Shown: positions 50,384 through 59,800 of the stretch, one piece after another
How the letters are laid out: every line of letters starts with the position of its first letter
Numbering within the stretch: the first letter of the stretch is position 1
DNA from: Psychromonas sp. Urea-02u-13
GTDB lineage: Bacteria; Pseudomonadota; Gammaproteobacteria; Enterobacterales; Psychromonadaceae
Length of the DNA: 64,000 nucleotides
Direction: 5' to 3'
Assembly (NCBI RefSeq): GCF_002835995.1
Contig: NZ_PJBZ01000036.1
Coordinates: 28,393-92,392, forward strand
The notes under the pieces: generated by a model
What the model was told of the DNA's origin: nothing
What the model saw: only the letters and a program-made list of their open reading frames with translations
Databases searched by the model: none
Translations under genes and position numbers: made by a program

Positions 50384-51976
50384 CTAAGCACGATATACAC
50401 AAACTCTGTTACGCCCTGATTTTTTGGCTTCATAGAGCGCTTTATCCGCTAAAGCAACAAGTTTAAAAGCATCATCATCCTGTGAAGACTGTACTTCTGC
50501 AAGTCCAATACTCACCGTAAAAGAGATTGCTTGATCAGCATATAGATAAACAGTATCTTCAGCGGCAAACTTAATTCTTTGTAATAATAACAACGCATTT
50601 TTTTCAATCGTATTAGGCATTAACAAAACGAACTCTTCACCTCCAAAACGAGCAAAAACATCACTCTCACGAATGATCTCTAAAACACGACAAGTAAACT
50701 CAACAAGTACTTTGTCGCCTCCATCATGACCATAGTTATCGTTTACTTGTTTAAAGAAATCCAAATCTATCATGGCCACACAATAAGACACTTTATAACG
50801 TAGGTAACGTACGTTTTCTTGCTCCATATGAGTTTCAAAATAACGGCGGTTATAAATACCGGTTAAACTATCACGTGTCGCAAGGTACTCTAATTGCGCA
50901 TTAATGGCTAACACCTCCTTCTCTTTGTCTACCAGACGCTCGATATAATCTTTTACCGACAATGCCATTCGACTAATTTCATCTTTTCCTTTAATAGGAA
51001 AGCCTAATCGGCGGTCACTATCACCGGCGGTAATCACCTTACGAATGAGTTCAATACGACGAATAAAATCAAGCTGAATAAGCAATAATAATAGCGTCAC
51101 TAACAAACAGCTAAATACGACTAGATATAAACGTTGTTTGCGCTTTAGTAATTTACTTTCTAATAGTGTTAACTTTTCCATGAAGCGATCTTGAATATAA
51201 GAGACATTAGTGCCAAGAAATGAAACAAAAATATTAGAGAACTCTTCATTATTTAAACGTAATTCTTCAATACGAGTGGCTTGATAAATGTAATTTTGGT
51301 AACTAACAGAAAGAGATTGTTCTCCTAAAAACACCTCTTTAAGCTGTTTTAATTCGGCCTTATCAATTTTCTTTGAGACTTTACTAATATAGTTTTCTAA
51401 GTCATCAAGATTGACTTCTTTAGTAGGGAAGGATTCTTTATTAACAATGGGATTAAAGTGCGAAATAGCCCTGTCTAATATAATGTAGAACTCAATGTCG
51501 TTGCGTTTTAAACTGTGTGCCTTTAACGATTCGGCCTTAGCATAAAGCATAAAAAAACGTTCTGAAATGGTGAATTTTTCAGTCATCGCCGTCGCGATTT
51601 CTTGCAGATGGGAATATAAACGCAGCTTTAAAATCAACAGTTCTTGATGGTCATTAGTGTGCCCTGTTAATTGATTAAAAAGTTTATCAATCCAGAGCTT
51701 TTTATCTGAAACTTCCAATCTATCCCACTGTAATTCATTGAGACTTTTAGACAGTAACATCTCAGTAGACAAGTGGATAATGTCATAGGTTTGCGCCTTT
51801 AATTCAGTCATCTTTAATAACTGAGCAAAGTTATCATCCTTTACTTGTTGGTACTCATATTTAAACTCCGCCAACGAGGCAATACCCACCACAGAAGAGA
51901 GTAATGTCATGCTTGCCATAACCAGTGTTAATAAAACCACTTTGACACTTAACCTGTCTTTTAACTTTGCTTTCAT
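50384..51976 (-). CDS. Membrane diguanylate cyclase with a periplasmic helical sensor region
   Basis: A 530-residue protein: a membrane helix near the N-terminus (about 13-32), a large helical periplasmic region (about 33-280), a second membrane helix (about 284-304), a HAMP-like linker with a coiled coil, and a C-terminal GGDEF domain (about 365-525). The active site is GGEEF, with an RESD inhibitory I-site five residues before it, so it should make c-di-GMP and be feedback-inhibited. It begins one base after the peptide-binding protein gene, implying they are one operon. Confidence 0.92.
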   Translation of the reverse strand: MKAKLKDRLSVKVVLLTLVMASMTLLSSVVGIASLAEFKYEYQQVKDDNFAQLLKMTELKAQTYDIIHLSTEMLLSKSLNELQWDRLEVSDKKLWIDKLFNQLTGHTNDHQELLILKLRLYSHLQEIATAMTEKFTISERFFMLYAKAESLKAHSLKRNDIEFYIILDRAISHFNPIVNKESFPTKEVNLDDLENYISKVSKKIDKAELKQLKEVFLGEQSLSVSYQNYIYQATRIEELRLNNEEFSNIFVSFLGTNVSYIQDRFMEKLTLLESKLLKRKQRLYLVVFSCLLVTLLLLLIQLDFIRRIELIRKVITAGDSDRRLGFPIKGKDEISRMALSVKDYIERLVDKEKEVLAINAQLEYLATRDSLTGIYNRRYFETHMEQENVRYLRYKVSYCVAMIDLDFFKQVNDNYGHDGGDKVLVEFTCRVLEIIRESDVFARFGGEEFVLLMPNTIEKNALLLLQRIKFAAEDTVYLYADQAISFTVSIGLAEVQSSQDDDAFKLVALADKALYEAKKSGRNRVCVYRA

Positions 51977-51977
51977 T

Positions 51978-53477
51978 TTATTCTTGCCAATACATTTGTG
52001 AAAAAATCATCGCAGGGATAGGTTCATTTAGCCAGTAACCACGTAACGCTTTATGCCAAACGCCTACCTTAGGTAACATGAAGAGATAAATATTCACCGC
52101 GTCATCACTTAATTTTTGCTGTGCTTCTTTTAATAACACACTGCGCTGGCTTTGATCGTGCGTTCGGTTTAATTGGTTAATTATCTTTTTAAACTCATCA
52201 TTTTCATAATTAAAATAATATTTATCACGCGCATAAATATCTAAATCATGTGGCTCTGTGTGTGCAATCACCGTTAAATCATAATCTTTATCTTGATAAA
52301 CACGTGTTAACCACTCTTGCCAACTTACCTGTTCAATTTTAACGGTTAAGCCGACCTTTTTTAGCATCTCCTGGACATGTAGGCCAATGAACTGTGCATA
52401 GGCAGGAGGAGGTGCTAACAAAGTAAGCGGCTTAATAGCGACGCCCGACTTTTGAATCAGTTGCTTGGCATCAACAAGGTTAAAAGGGTAAGCCTGAGTT
52501 AAGTCTAAATAATCACTATCACCGGGAGAGTAGTGACTACCGATTTCAGCACCGGTAATAAAATTGGGCGTTGCGGCAATCACTTTTTTATTGATAGCCA
52601 GTGTAATGCCTCGGCGAAACTCTTTAGAGGCTAACATTTCATTCGCGTGATTCATTGCAACAATGATTTCACCGCTGGTATTACCCATTTTTAGGACGTA
52701 ATCTTGGCGAATAGCAAATAACGAATCTAAAAAACCAACCTCTGTCATACTAGAATAACCATCTAACAAACCATCAGCTAAGTAACTCACTACCTGTGAA
52801 CGTGTTTGCGTAAAGACAATTTTAATCTCTTTAATCTTCGCCAGCGCTCCCCAATAATGATGATTAGCCACTAGCTTAATATAATCACCCTGCTTCCATT
52901 CAACAAACCGATAAGGACCCGTACCAATTGGCTGATGGCTATTATTATCCCAAGATTTAGGCGATTGAATAATGGCGTTACCGAGACCTAAGTTATATAA
53001 GAAATCACCATCCGACCATTTGAGTTTAATACGTAAAACATGCTGGCTAATCACAGTAATGCTCTGCACATTGGTAAATTTCTCTTTAATCGGATTAGCG
53101 CCATTAAGCGATATCATTCGCTCAAGTGAAGACTTTATAATTGTCGCCTTCAGTAACGTTCTATCATGGAAAAACACATTTTTACGTATATGAAAAGTAT
53201 AAATTAACCCAGTGTCATCAATTTCCCAAGCCTTGGCCAAACCCGGCTGTACTTGGTTGAGGTTATTTATTTGTGTTAATCCTTCAAATATATTTTGATA
53301 AGTGATTTTTTGAATAGAAGTGGATGCATTAATTGTAGGATCTAAAACAGGTGGTTCAAGTGTCATCGCAAGGCGTAACACGGAATTGTCTTGTGCCATA
53401 AGTGGCGTCGAAATGGCCCCCAAAGAGATAACCCACAGAGCAATAACAAGATGAGAAATTAACAGAGAAATTGGCAA
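51978..53477 (-). CDS. Periplasmic oligopeptide/dipeptide-type solute-binding protein (family 5)
   Basis: A 499-residue protein with a signal peptide (about 28 residues, ending LMA) and an SBP_bac_5 fold: LRLAMTLEPPVLDPTINAS, YQNIFEGLTQ, QPIGTGPYRFVEWKQGDYI and LAINKKVIAA are family marks. It could bind peptides or other ligands. There are no ABC permeases or ATPases nearby. The tight junction with the following GGDEF gene suggests it may deliver a ligand signal to the cyclase (inference). Confidence 0.85.
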   Translation of the reverse strand: MPISLLISHLVIALWVISLGAISTPLMAQDNSVLRLAMTLEPPVLDPTINASTSIQKITYQNIFEGLTQINNLNQVQPGLAKAWEIDDTGLIYTFHIRKNVFFHDRTLLKATIIKSSLERMISLNGANPIKEKFTNVQSITVISQHVLRIKLKWSDGDFLYNLGLGNAIIQSPKSWDNNSHQPIGTGPYRFVEWKQGDYIKLVANHHYWGALAKIKEIKIVFTQTRSQVVSYLADGLLDGYSSMTEVGFLDSLFAIRQDYVLKMGNTSGEIIVAMNHANEMLASKEFRRGITLAINKKVIAATPNFITGAEIGSHYSPGDSDYLDLTQAYPFNLVDAKQLIQKSGVAIKPLTLLAPPPAYAQFIGLHVQEMLKKVGLTVKIEQVSWQEWLTRVYQDKDYDLTVIAHTEPHDLDIYARDKYYFNYENDEFKKIINQLNRTHDQSQRSVLLKEAQQKLSDDAVNIYLFMLPKVGVWHKALRGYWLNEPIPAMIFSQMYWQE

Positions 53478-53622
53478 AAAAAAGTGCTCCCATAAATAAT
53501 AACGAATGACTTAACTGATTGTAGTCCATAGCATTATTTTTCGTTTTATTTTCCAGAATAAAATTTTATATGTTCAATAAAACTAAGCTATCTTTAAAAC
53601 AGTCCCGCATGAGGAGTAAGGT

Positions 53623-54282
53623 ATGCGTTATTTTTTAAAAGTTTTATTGCTACTTTTATTCTCCAGTTATTCTGTGGCAAACGTATTACAAATAGCCACC
53701 AGCAACAATTTAAAGTTACTCAATGTTGATTATCAGCATTTATTAGAAGTCGCCATTACCAATGCAGGCTTCCAAGTCAACTTTGTAGAATTCGACACTG
53801 CGAATACGTTAACTAAAAGTAATCTTGGTCAGTTAGATGGTGAGTTATACCGCTACAGCTACACCATGCGCCAATACGATAACTTATCAATGATCCCTAT
53901 CAAACTCAATAGCTCAGCACTGTTTGTCTATGTACCACAAAAAAAAGAGTGTCCTGATTTCCAGACGTTAACAGAATATACGCCGGTTGGCGTGACAGGC
54001 ATCGCCTATTTTGATGATTTATACGCATCATCATTAGCCGGTTTTATCGAGCAGGACTCAGTCACCCGGGCTATCGAATCATTAATGAAAACACCACTGA
54101 GTTATACCGTTTTCCCTGAAGATATTGCACCTTCGTTAATGCAACTTACCGGGGCAAAATTAAAAAGGTGCTACCAACAGCCCCTTTTAGTATTAAGCGC
54201 CTACAGCTATTTACACAAAAAACATGCCGATAAAATTGGCGCAATAAGCAGAGAGTTGAATACGTTATTACTTACTCAGTAA
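53623..54282 (+). CDS. Orphan periplasmic solute-binding protein, family 3 type (divergent)
   Basis: A 219-residue protein with a signal peptide (MRYFLKVLLLLLFSSYSVA) and a short two-lobed pattern: NVDYQHLLEVAITNAGFQVNFVEF, LDGELYRYSYTMRQYDNL and YVPQKKECPDF. It looks like an SBP_bac_3-type binding protein and is smaller than usual. AGGAGTAAGG precedes the ATG. It is divergent from the peptide-binding/cyclase operon and convergent with the DUF5610 gene. Ligand unknown. Confidence 0.65.
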   Translation: MRYFLKVLLLLLFSSYSVANVLQIATSNNLKLLNVDYQHLLEVAITNAGFQVNFVEFDTANTLTKSNLGQLDGELYRYSYTMRQYDNLSMIPIKLNSSALFVYVPQKKECPDFQTLTEYTPVGVTGIAYFDDLYASSLAGFIEQDSVTRAIESLMKTPLSYTVFPEDIAPSLMQLTGAKLKRCYQQPLLVLSAYSYLHKKHADKIGAISRELNTLLLTQ

Positions 54283-54285
54283 CGT

Positions 54286-54894
54286 TTAAGCGGGTTTATA
54301 TTTATCGATAAAATTGCTTAAACCTTGCTGTACTAACTCATAGGTCTTTTCAATATTTGAAGCAATATCACCTTCCAGTACATTTAACCCAGTGAGTACC
54401 TCTTTAGCTTCGCTAAAACCTTGGTTGATACCACCGCTAATTACATCAACAAACTTAGTTAACGCAGCTTGCTCATCCATCTCAGGATGTTGTTTTAAAT
54501 AAAGCGGGAAAAAGTTGGTGCTAAAAGAAACAATACGATCCGCCGTTGCTTCAGGGCTGACATCAATGCCCTCTTTGCTACTTTGCTCAACCGTTTTTTC
54601 CACACCGAGTACTTTTAATGCCTCATTAATGCCTTCTAGCGCGGTCTTTAATAACAATGCTTGTGGCTGACTCGCAACACTTCCCTGAAATTTTAAAGCA
54701 GACTCTAAAATAGAGGCGTTTAATAATTTTTTATTAGTAACAGAAATCGGCGCTTGTATGCTGTTTGCTTTTTTATTGTGTGCAAGTTCAGAGACTTGCT
54801 CGCCCATCGGCGCAGACTCTTTTTTATCACTCTCAGTCGCGAGTTTACGTACATCTTGGCTAAAAGGTTTAGCAGATGAAATATTACTGTTCAT
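54286..54894 (-). CDS. DUF5610 domain-containing protein
   Basis: A 202-residue soluble protein. The N-terminal third is polar and probably disordered; the rest (about residues 60-200) is helical, with motifs LLKTALEGINEALKVLGVEK, TADRIVSFSTNFFPLYLKQHPEM and FVDVISGGINQGFSEAKEVL that I recognise as DUF5610. Function is unknown; homologues are common in marine gammaproteobacteria. GGAGACCG precedes the ATG. It stands alone. Confidence 0.78.
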   Translation of the reverse strand: MNSNISSAKPFSQDVRKLATESDKKESAPMGEQVSELAHNKKANSIQAPISVTNKKLLNASILESALKFQGSVASQPQALLLKTALEGINEALKVLGVEKTVEQSSKEGIDVSPEATADRIVSFSTNFFPLYLKQHPEMDEQAALTKFVDVISGGINQGFSEAKEVLTGLNVLEGDIASNIEKTYELVQQGLSNFIDKYKPA

Positions 54895-55317
54895 AACGGT
54901 CTCCTTAAATACAACTTCATATCAATTTATCGGCACATTGTGTTATCACTTTAGCTGTTTTAGAGTCTTTCATGGCTAAGCATAGTTGGTGCCCTATAAA
55001 GTGCTGTACATTGAATCAGAATAAAAGCTTAAGCCATACGCCAGAGCATTGATTAGCCACAAGAATAAGCGATTTCCCTACTTTTAATAGCTCATCCCCC
55101 CTTTGTATCACCCAAAGAAAAATAGTTATTTAACGGCAATCATAAATCTATAAAAACTAAAAATTCTTTACGAAATAATTAACACTTCCCCTAAAAAACA
55201 CTACAACCAACACACTCTAACGTCTAACAATATGTTTAAATTGAATTTAGCAGTAAAAGAAACTAAACCTATTTAAGATAAATTTAATTTTGATTAAGAC
55301 CGCCCACAGGAGAGCTC
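54895..55317. other. Intergenic region between DUF5610 and DUF3461 genes; no gene seen
   Basis: 423 bases, AT-rich, with frequent stops. Two promoters for the divergent genes should lie here, but none was identified with confidence. No dispersed repeat was seen. Confidence 0.5.
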
Positions 55318-55695
55318 ATGCAAACACATTTAAACAGTATCGGTATTCGTAATGTTGAAGATATAAAGCGCTATAGTCTGCGTCAGGAAGGTGAACGAGA
55401 TATTTTAAAGATCTATTTTAAAAAGACCGGTCGTGAGTTGCTTGCACGTAGCACTAAGTTTAAATTCCAACGTCAGCAAAAAAGAGTCAGCGGCGGTTAT
55501 CAAGGTGATAGTTTTACTAATTTATCGGAAATAAACCCGACACTGCGTAACATCATTAAAGAGTTAGATGCGCTAGCAATTAGTAAAAACACAGAGAAAG
55601 AAGTCAAAGAGCAATTATTAGATGATTTAAAACACCTTGAAAGAGTGGTTAACGATAAAATAAAAGAAATGGAAGCCAAAATTTCACGACTTTAA
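55318..55695 (+). CDS. DUF3461 family protein
   Basis: 125 residues; LNSIGIRNVEDIKRYSLRQEGERDILKIYFKK and RSTKFKFQRQQKRV are the conserved N-terminal motifs of DUF3461, followed by a C-terminal coiled coil (about 85-125, LDDLKHLERVVNDKIKEMEAK). Its function is not known. AGGAGAG lies seven bases before the ATG. It is a single gene with a strong terminator. Confidence 0.85.
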   Translation: MQTHLNSIGIRNVEDIKRYSLRQEGERDILKIYFKKTGRELLARSTKFKFQRQQKRVSGGYQGDSFTNLSEINPTLRNIIKELDALAISKNTEKEVKEQLLDDLKHLERVVNDKIKEMEAKISRL

Positions 55696-55732
55696 TCGGC
55701 ACACGAAAAAACACCATAATTTGCAACAAAAA

Positions 55733-55764
55733 AGAGAGGAGACAATTTAGTCTCCTCTCTTTTT
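55733..55764 (+). terminator. Intrinsic terminator of the DUF3461 gene
   Basis: An 11-bp perfect stem (AGAGAGGAGAC and complement) with a 6-base loop followed by TTTT, 38 bases after the stop. Confidence 0.92.
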
Positions 55765-55886
55765 ATTAGTTAAAAATAAAATCACTTTACTTTACTTCAT
55801 ATAATTTAATGCCTTAGAGTGGATTATTGCTAGATTAGCAGTATAAAATAAACCATTTTCATTAACAGACTTAGGAAGGAACAACC

Positions 55887-56645
55887 ATGAAGACTTTAAC
55901 ACCATTAAGTTTCGTTTTTTTCATGCTATTGCTTCTACAGCCCCTTAACGTAAGCGCACGAGAATTTATTATTATTGCGAATCCGCAAGCACCACACAAG
56001 TACCTTGATAACGGTGTCATTAAAGGGATTGATGCCGATGTTATCGCTCAGGTGATGAAACGCCTTAATATTAAGTATAAAATCAAATTAATTAAATCAG
56101 CTGCGCGGATAATTCAGGAAGCCAAATCAGGTAAAGCTGACATGGTATTGCTTTTTTCAAAGAAAAAATCACGCATGGAATATCTTATTTACCCGAATGA
56201 ATCTTATGTGGATATAAATTGGAATTTTTTTATTCTTAAAGAAAATGAAGGCACTATAAATTACGAGAATTTTGCAGATTTAAAAGGCTTGAAAATAGGA
56301 ATAACCAAAGGCATTTATTATCCTCCTGAGTTCCTTAATGCAGACCTTACTTTTGATCTTGTCTCACAAAACCATCTTCAGATGAAAAAATTATTAGCAA
56401 AACGCATTGATGCAGCCCCCCTTAATACTACTAGTGCGTTATATGAAGCAAAACAACAGGGATACACAGAAAAACTAAGCTATCTCGTTAAACCTTTAAA
56501 GTCTAAAAGCTATTATAATGTTTTTCCTATCGCATCAAACCATCCGGACAAGCAGAGAGTGATGGATAACTATGATCAAATACTCAGAAACCTTAAACAA
56601 GATAAAATAATTGCTCAGATAATGGATAAATACCTAAAAGACTAA
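55887..56645 (+). CDS. Orphan periplasmic solute-binding protein, family 3 type
   Basis: A 252-residue protein with a signal peptide (MKTLTPLSFVFFMLLLLQPLNVSA, 24 residues) and the SBP_bac_3 pattern: APHKYLDNGVIKGIDADVIAQV, LLFSKKKSRMEYL, ADLKGLKIGITKG and DAAPLNTTSALYE. It should bind a polar amino acid-like ligand. TAGGAAGGAAC precedes the ATG. No transporter genes are adjacent; another orphan follows. Confidence 0.82.
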   Translation: MKTLTPLSFVFFMLLLLQPLNVSAREFIIIANPQAPHKYLDNGVIKGIDADVIAQVMKRLNIKYKIKLIKSAARIIQEAKSGKADMVLLFSKKKSRMEYLIYPNESYVDINWNFFILKENEGTINYENFADLKGLKIGITKGIYYPPEFLNADLTFDLVSQNHLQMKKLLAKRIDAAPLNTTSALYEAKQQGYTEKLSYLVKPLKSKSYYNVFPIASNHPDKQRVMDNYDQILRNLKQDKIIAQIMDKYLKD

Positions 56646-56795
56646 CAACAGAAAACTCTTTTTAGAGTATTCCCCTCTATACTGTGTAGATAGAATAAGG
56701 GGAAAACAGTCATTGTTGATCTGTTCAGACTCTTCTTTTTTACAAAAAACATTAGTAATCTACTATAGTAAAACCAAGTTATTGAGATAATACCC

Positions 56796-57530
56796 ATGAA
56801 GCTTACTTATATTATCCCCTTTCTATTCTTCACCAGCTTAAGCCATTCTAATGCTGATAAAGAGATTAATATGGCCACTGATCAGTGGAAGCCATATTAT
56901 GCTCAAGGCATGCAAAATCAAGGGCCTATCACTGAGATTACTCGCCTGGTATTGAACCAATTAGATTATCAACTAAATGTATCATTTGTCCCTTGGAATC
57001 GAGCCCTAGAACATACAAAAAAAGGGAATTATGATGCTATTTTAGGGGCTTATAGCAACACTGAAAGAGACCTGTATTTTTGGTATTCAGATGCGATTAC
57101 CATCAGCGAAACCATTTTATTTGGCCATCAAGATAGTTATAAACAAACAGCCAATCTCAATGCTTTTGAGGGCAGTCGCATTTGCATCATAAATGGGTAT
57201 TATTACAGCGATGCATTTACTGGTAATCGTTTATTTTCTAAAGTTAAATCCAATACTCTAGATCACTGCTTCAAACGATTAATCGCGCGTCGAGTCGATT
57301 ATGTAGCGGCCGATAAACGCGTTGGACAGGCTTTGCTAAATGAGCAGTTTTCAGAGGATAAAGCATTGCTCACCATGCTGCCGTTAGTTATTTCACAACA
57401 GACGTTGCATATTTTATGGTCTAAAAAAACAGCCGATTTTTTTGAATTAAATAAAGCCTTTAATCTTAAACTGCAGGAACTGAAAAAATCAGGTGAGATT
57501 GAAGCAATTTGGAAAAAACACGGTTTTTAA
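56796..57530 (+). CDS. Orphan periplasmic solute-binding protein, family 3 type
   Basis: A 244-residue protein with a signal peptide (about 20 residues, MKLTYIIPFLFFTSLSHSNA) and an SBP_bac_3-like pattern: ATDQWKPYYAQGMQNQGPITEITRLVL, VPWNRALEHTKKGNYDAILGAYSN and an ending LKKSGEIEAIWKKHGF typical of the family. It follows the binding protein at 55887 after 150 bases on the same strand; sequence similarity between the two is low. Two Cys (RICI, DHCF) could form a disulfide. Confidence 0.82.
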   Translation: MKLTYIIPFLFFTSLSHSNADKEINMATDQWKPYYAQGMQNQGPITEITRLVLNQLDYQLNVSFVPWNRALEHTKKGNYDAILGAYSNTERDLYFWYSDAITISETILFGHQDSYKQTANLNAFEGSRICIINGYYYSDAFTGNRLFSKVKSNTLDHCFKRLIARRVDYVAADKRVGQALLNEQFSEDKALLTMLPLVISQQTLHILWSKKTADFFELNKAFNLKLQELKKSGEIEAIWKKHGF

Positions 57531-57902
57531 CCCCAAAACATTCAAAGGGCATAACAATGAGTGTGCTGAACATTAAATAATAAAAAATGCACCATCCAGC
57601 CTTAAACACCAGCTACATCATCCGTAAATATTGACCTTGAAGTGCATAATCAAAAATACATTCATAACGACCTTCTGTTGCTTTGATTCATTGGTAAATC
57701 ATTATTTACGACTCTAACGTTTACTTCAGTTGTAGCCAAAAATTTAAAAAACAGCTTCTAAAGATAGACTCGCCAGCTTACAGCAGGTTTAATTTTAAAG
57801 TGTGTTGTGACTGAGTCATATTAGCCACAACAGATTAGAAAAGAGGTTTCGTCTATATTTCGCCTAGGTTTATCCGAACAACGTGGCTTGGTTAAGTCGG
57901 TA
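57531..57902. other. Intergenic region; no gene seen
   Basis: 372 bases between a plus-strand binding protein gene and a minus-strand small gene. No clear terminator, repeat or coding frame was found. Confidence 0.5.
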
Positions 57903-58187
57903 TTAACTCTTTTTCTTTTTGCCTGTGATCAGCTCGTAAATACCTTGTAAGAAATAAAACAGACCACCACCGGTATGAGCCATGCCATATTGTTCCACTG
58001 ATTCCATCATTATATTTCTTGCTCTTGAATAGGCTTCTTCGGTTGTTGCAGCTTGAATCGTATCACCATGGGTATGAAACCCTTGCGTTAATAACTGCTG
58101 TTTTTCATTATAAAAAGAGTCCGAATCAACGTCTAAATGAACCAGTGATTTATTCTCTTGATGCTTAAAAAATTGGTAGTTAGCCAT
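57903..58187 (-). CDS. Small protein of unknown function
   Basis: A 94-residue soluble protein, not recognised. It starts ANYQFFKHQENKSLVHLDVDSD and ends in a Gly-rich hydrophobic turn and a basic tail (GGGLFYFLQGIYELITGKKKKS). The pattern TTEEAYSRARNIMMESVEQYG looks like an amphipathic helix. AAAGGAAT precedes the ATG. It lies at the edge of the repeat-rich accessory stretch that begins at about 58.3 kb. Confidence 0.6.
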   Translation of the reverse strand: MANYQFFKHQENKSLVHLDVDSDSFYNEKQQLLTQGFHTHGDTIQAATTEEAYSRARNIMMESVEQYGMAHTGGGLFYFLQGIYELITGKKKKS

Positions 58188-58377
58188 TACAAATTCCTTT
58201 TATTTTAATTGAGGAATCTATTTCAGCCAGTTTGGCCTGCTTGACTCCCGTTGAGTCACAACTATCTCAAATATTAATATTTAAATCAAAACATTAAGTA
58301 AGGAAGTTGATAGGGATCAGTTGTTTATGAATTTTAGAAATTGCAGTGTTAAAGGAAAAGCTGATGGGTAGAATAAG

Positions 58378-58428
58378 TTGATGGATAGGTTAAGTTGATG
58401 GATAGGTTAAGTTGATGGATAGGTTAAG
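58378..58428. repeat. Three perfect copies of a 17-bp tandem repeat
   Basis: TTGATGGATAGGTTAAG occurs at 58378, 58395 and 58412, with degenerate half-units on both sides (GATGGGTAGAATAAG before, TTGATGG after). It lies directly outside the outer end of family C copy 1. No coding frame uses it convincingly. Confidence 0.9.
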
Positions 58429-58441
58429 TTGATGGTCACTA

Positions 58442-58713
58442 GTTCGTCTACGCTCATCGAGTCAGTGGTTTAGCTTACTTTGTGCAGCTTTCGCCTTTTG
58501 AGCGAGTTACTTTCCTTTGAACTGCCAAAGGAAAGTAACCAAAGGAAAAGCAGCCCGTGACGTTTTCTAATCTCGTGCAATCCATCACTTCTGATCGCAC
58601 CGACTCAAACAGCACATCCGTGTGCTGTCTTGAGTCTACACCTGACGTCCTGTCAGGCGTTGCTGAAGTGATAGCTTTCCCAAGGAAAACTTAAACGGGA
58701 ATCTGTGCAGCCA
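58442..58713 (-). repeat. Family C long inverted repeat, copy 1
   Basis: 272 bases, the reverse complement of 59801-60113 at clearly recognisable identity. It includes a perfect 14-bp hairpin (58506-58539, GTTACTTTCCTTTG stem), a hairpin at 58602-58636 (GACTCAA...CAGCACA stem), a CTGAC/GTCAG hairpin near 58642-58657, and an enclosing ATCACTTC/GAAGTGAT helix. It encodes no protein. With copy 2 it brackets the gene at 58857. Confidence 0.85.
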
Positions 58714-58856
58714 TTTTGAGTAGTTAAAATAGCAAAAGACAAACCTTCCCCCATAAGGTTTACTCATGCGGTGCACTTCCAAGCGAACATGGCACCTGAA
58801 AGTTCAGTCAAAAAAAGTTTCTGTGTCCAGATCTTCAAATCCCTCTTGAGCGCTTA

Positions 58857-59564
58857 TTAAGTAACGTTTTTATCCAAGCGATCAAGAGCTAATTGAAGCT
58901 CATGTAGTTCTTTGAGGTCTTTTTCATGGTATGAGTTCAACTCGTTGAGCAACCAGTTATGCAAACCTACAACCTTCTCTGAATACGGTTCAATTAGGTC
59001 ACTCAAGCTTAATTTTTTACTTTGTTGATTAAGAAACTCTTTGCTTGGTTTTGTCCAACGACTCCACTCTTTTAGTTTTTCGGTATCTAAATTTATAGAA
59101 CTTTCTACTGATGGAACCCCTTTCACATACGAAATTGTCATCTCATTATGGGGTAAGCCATTATGTAACATGAAATTTCTTAAATCTTGAACAAAGCGAG
59201 CGAGAAAGTCATGTGCAAACTCATTTAATATTTTATCTTTATAGCGACTTTCAACTACTGAATCCGAATAATGATCTTCGATAAAAACTCTCGTATGATC
59301 GATCAAGGTTTTAGCCGCGGCAAGATAATTATGAAATAGTCGATTTATTTCGCGATGAGCTTGCAAGCCTTCTTGTTTATGCTGTTGCGACATCAACTTG
59401 ACGCCAACATCAGGATTTTCAATTATCGCTAAACCTTCATTAAGTTCACTCGCATTACCTGTAAATATATTTAGAGTAAAACTATGAGATTTAATACGAT
59501 TTTTAAATGCCATCCCTTTGGAATCTAGAATCTTTTTGAATGCTTCGTAACCTTCTTGACTCAT
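58857..59564 (-). CDS. HEPN-like protein (Rx4H), possible RNase or defence factor
   Basis: A 235-residue, mainly helical, soluble protein of no family I can name. Two helices typical of HEPN folds are seen: EINRLFHNYLAAAKTLIDHTR (about 72-92) and FVQDLRNFMLHNGLP (about 124-138). The latter contains Arg129-x4-His134, the Rx4-6H signature of HEPN ribonucleases, in an LRN context often seen in uncharacterised HEPN-like proteins. HEPN proteins occur in toxin-antitoxin, abortive infection and other RNA-cleaving systems. It has no partner gene nearby, so a toxin role is only inference. It sits alone between two long inverted repeats, suggesting a mobile or recombining cassette. Confidence 0.6.
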   Translation of the reverse strand: MSQEGYEAFKKILDSKGMAFKNRIKSHSFTLNIFTGNASELNEGLAIIENPDVGVKLMSQQHKQEGLQAHREINRLFHNYLAAAKTLIDHTRVFIEDHYSDSVVESRYKDKILNEFAHDFLARFVQDLRNFMLHNGLPHNEMTISYVKGVPSVESSINLDTEKLKEWSRWTKPSKEFLNQQSKKLSLSDLIEPYSEKVVGLHNWLLNELNSYHEKDLKELHELQLALDRLDKNVT

Positions 59565-59800
59565 AACTACCTCCTGTTACATAACAGTAAAAACAAGCTG
59601 AATTTATCCGTGTACCTGCTTGATAAATGCCCCTGCATATTTGTTAATGATTATTTTATTTTTATCAACATGATACAGGAAAGATTGGACAAATAAAGTA
59701 CAGTGAATTTATTGTTTTTTATTAAAGAAAAACATTGAGGCTACACATATTCTGTTAGTGGTTTCCTTGGCAGGTGATCACGCCTACAGAGCGAAAAAGG

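Noticed and set aside
58378..58428. Possible CRISPR-like array
   Set aside because: Units of 17 bp are directly adjacent with no spacers and no cas genes, so it is a simple tandem repeat.
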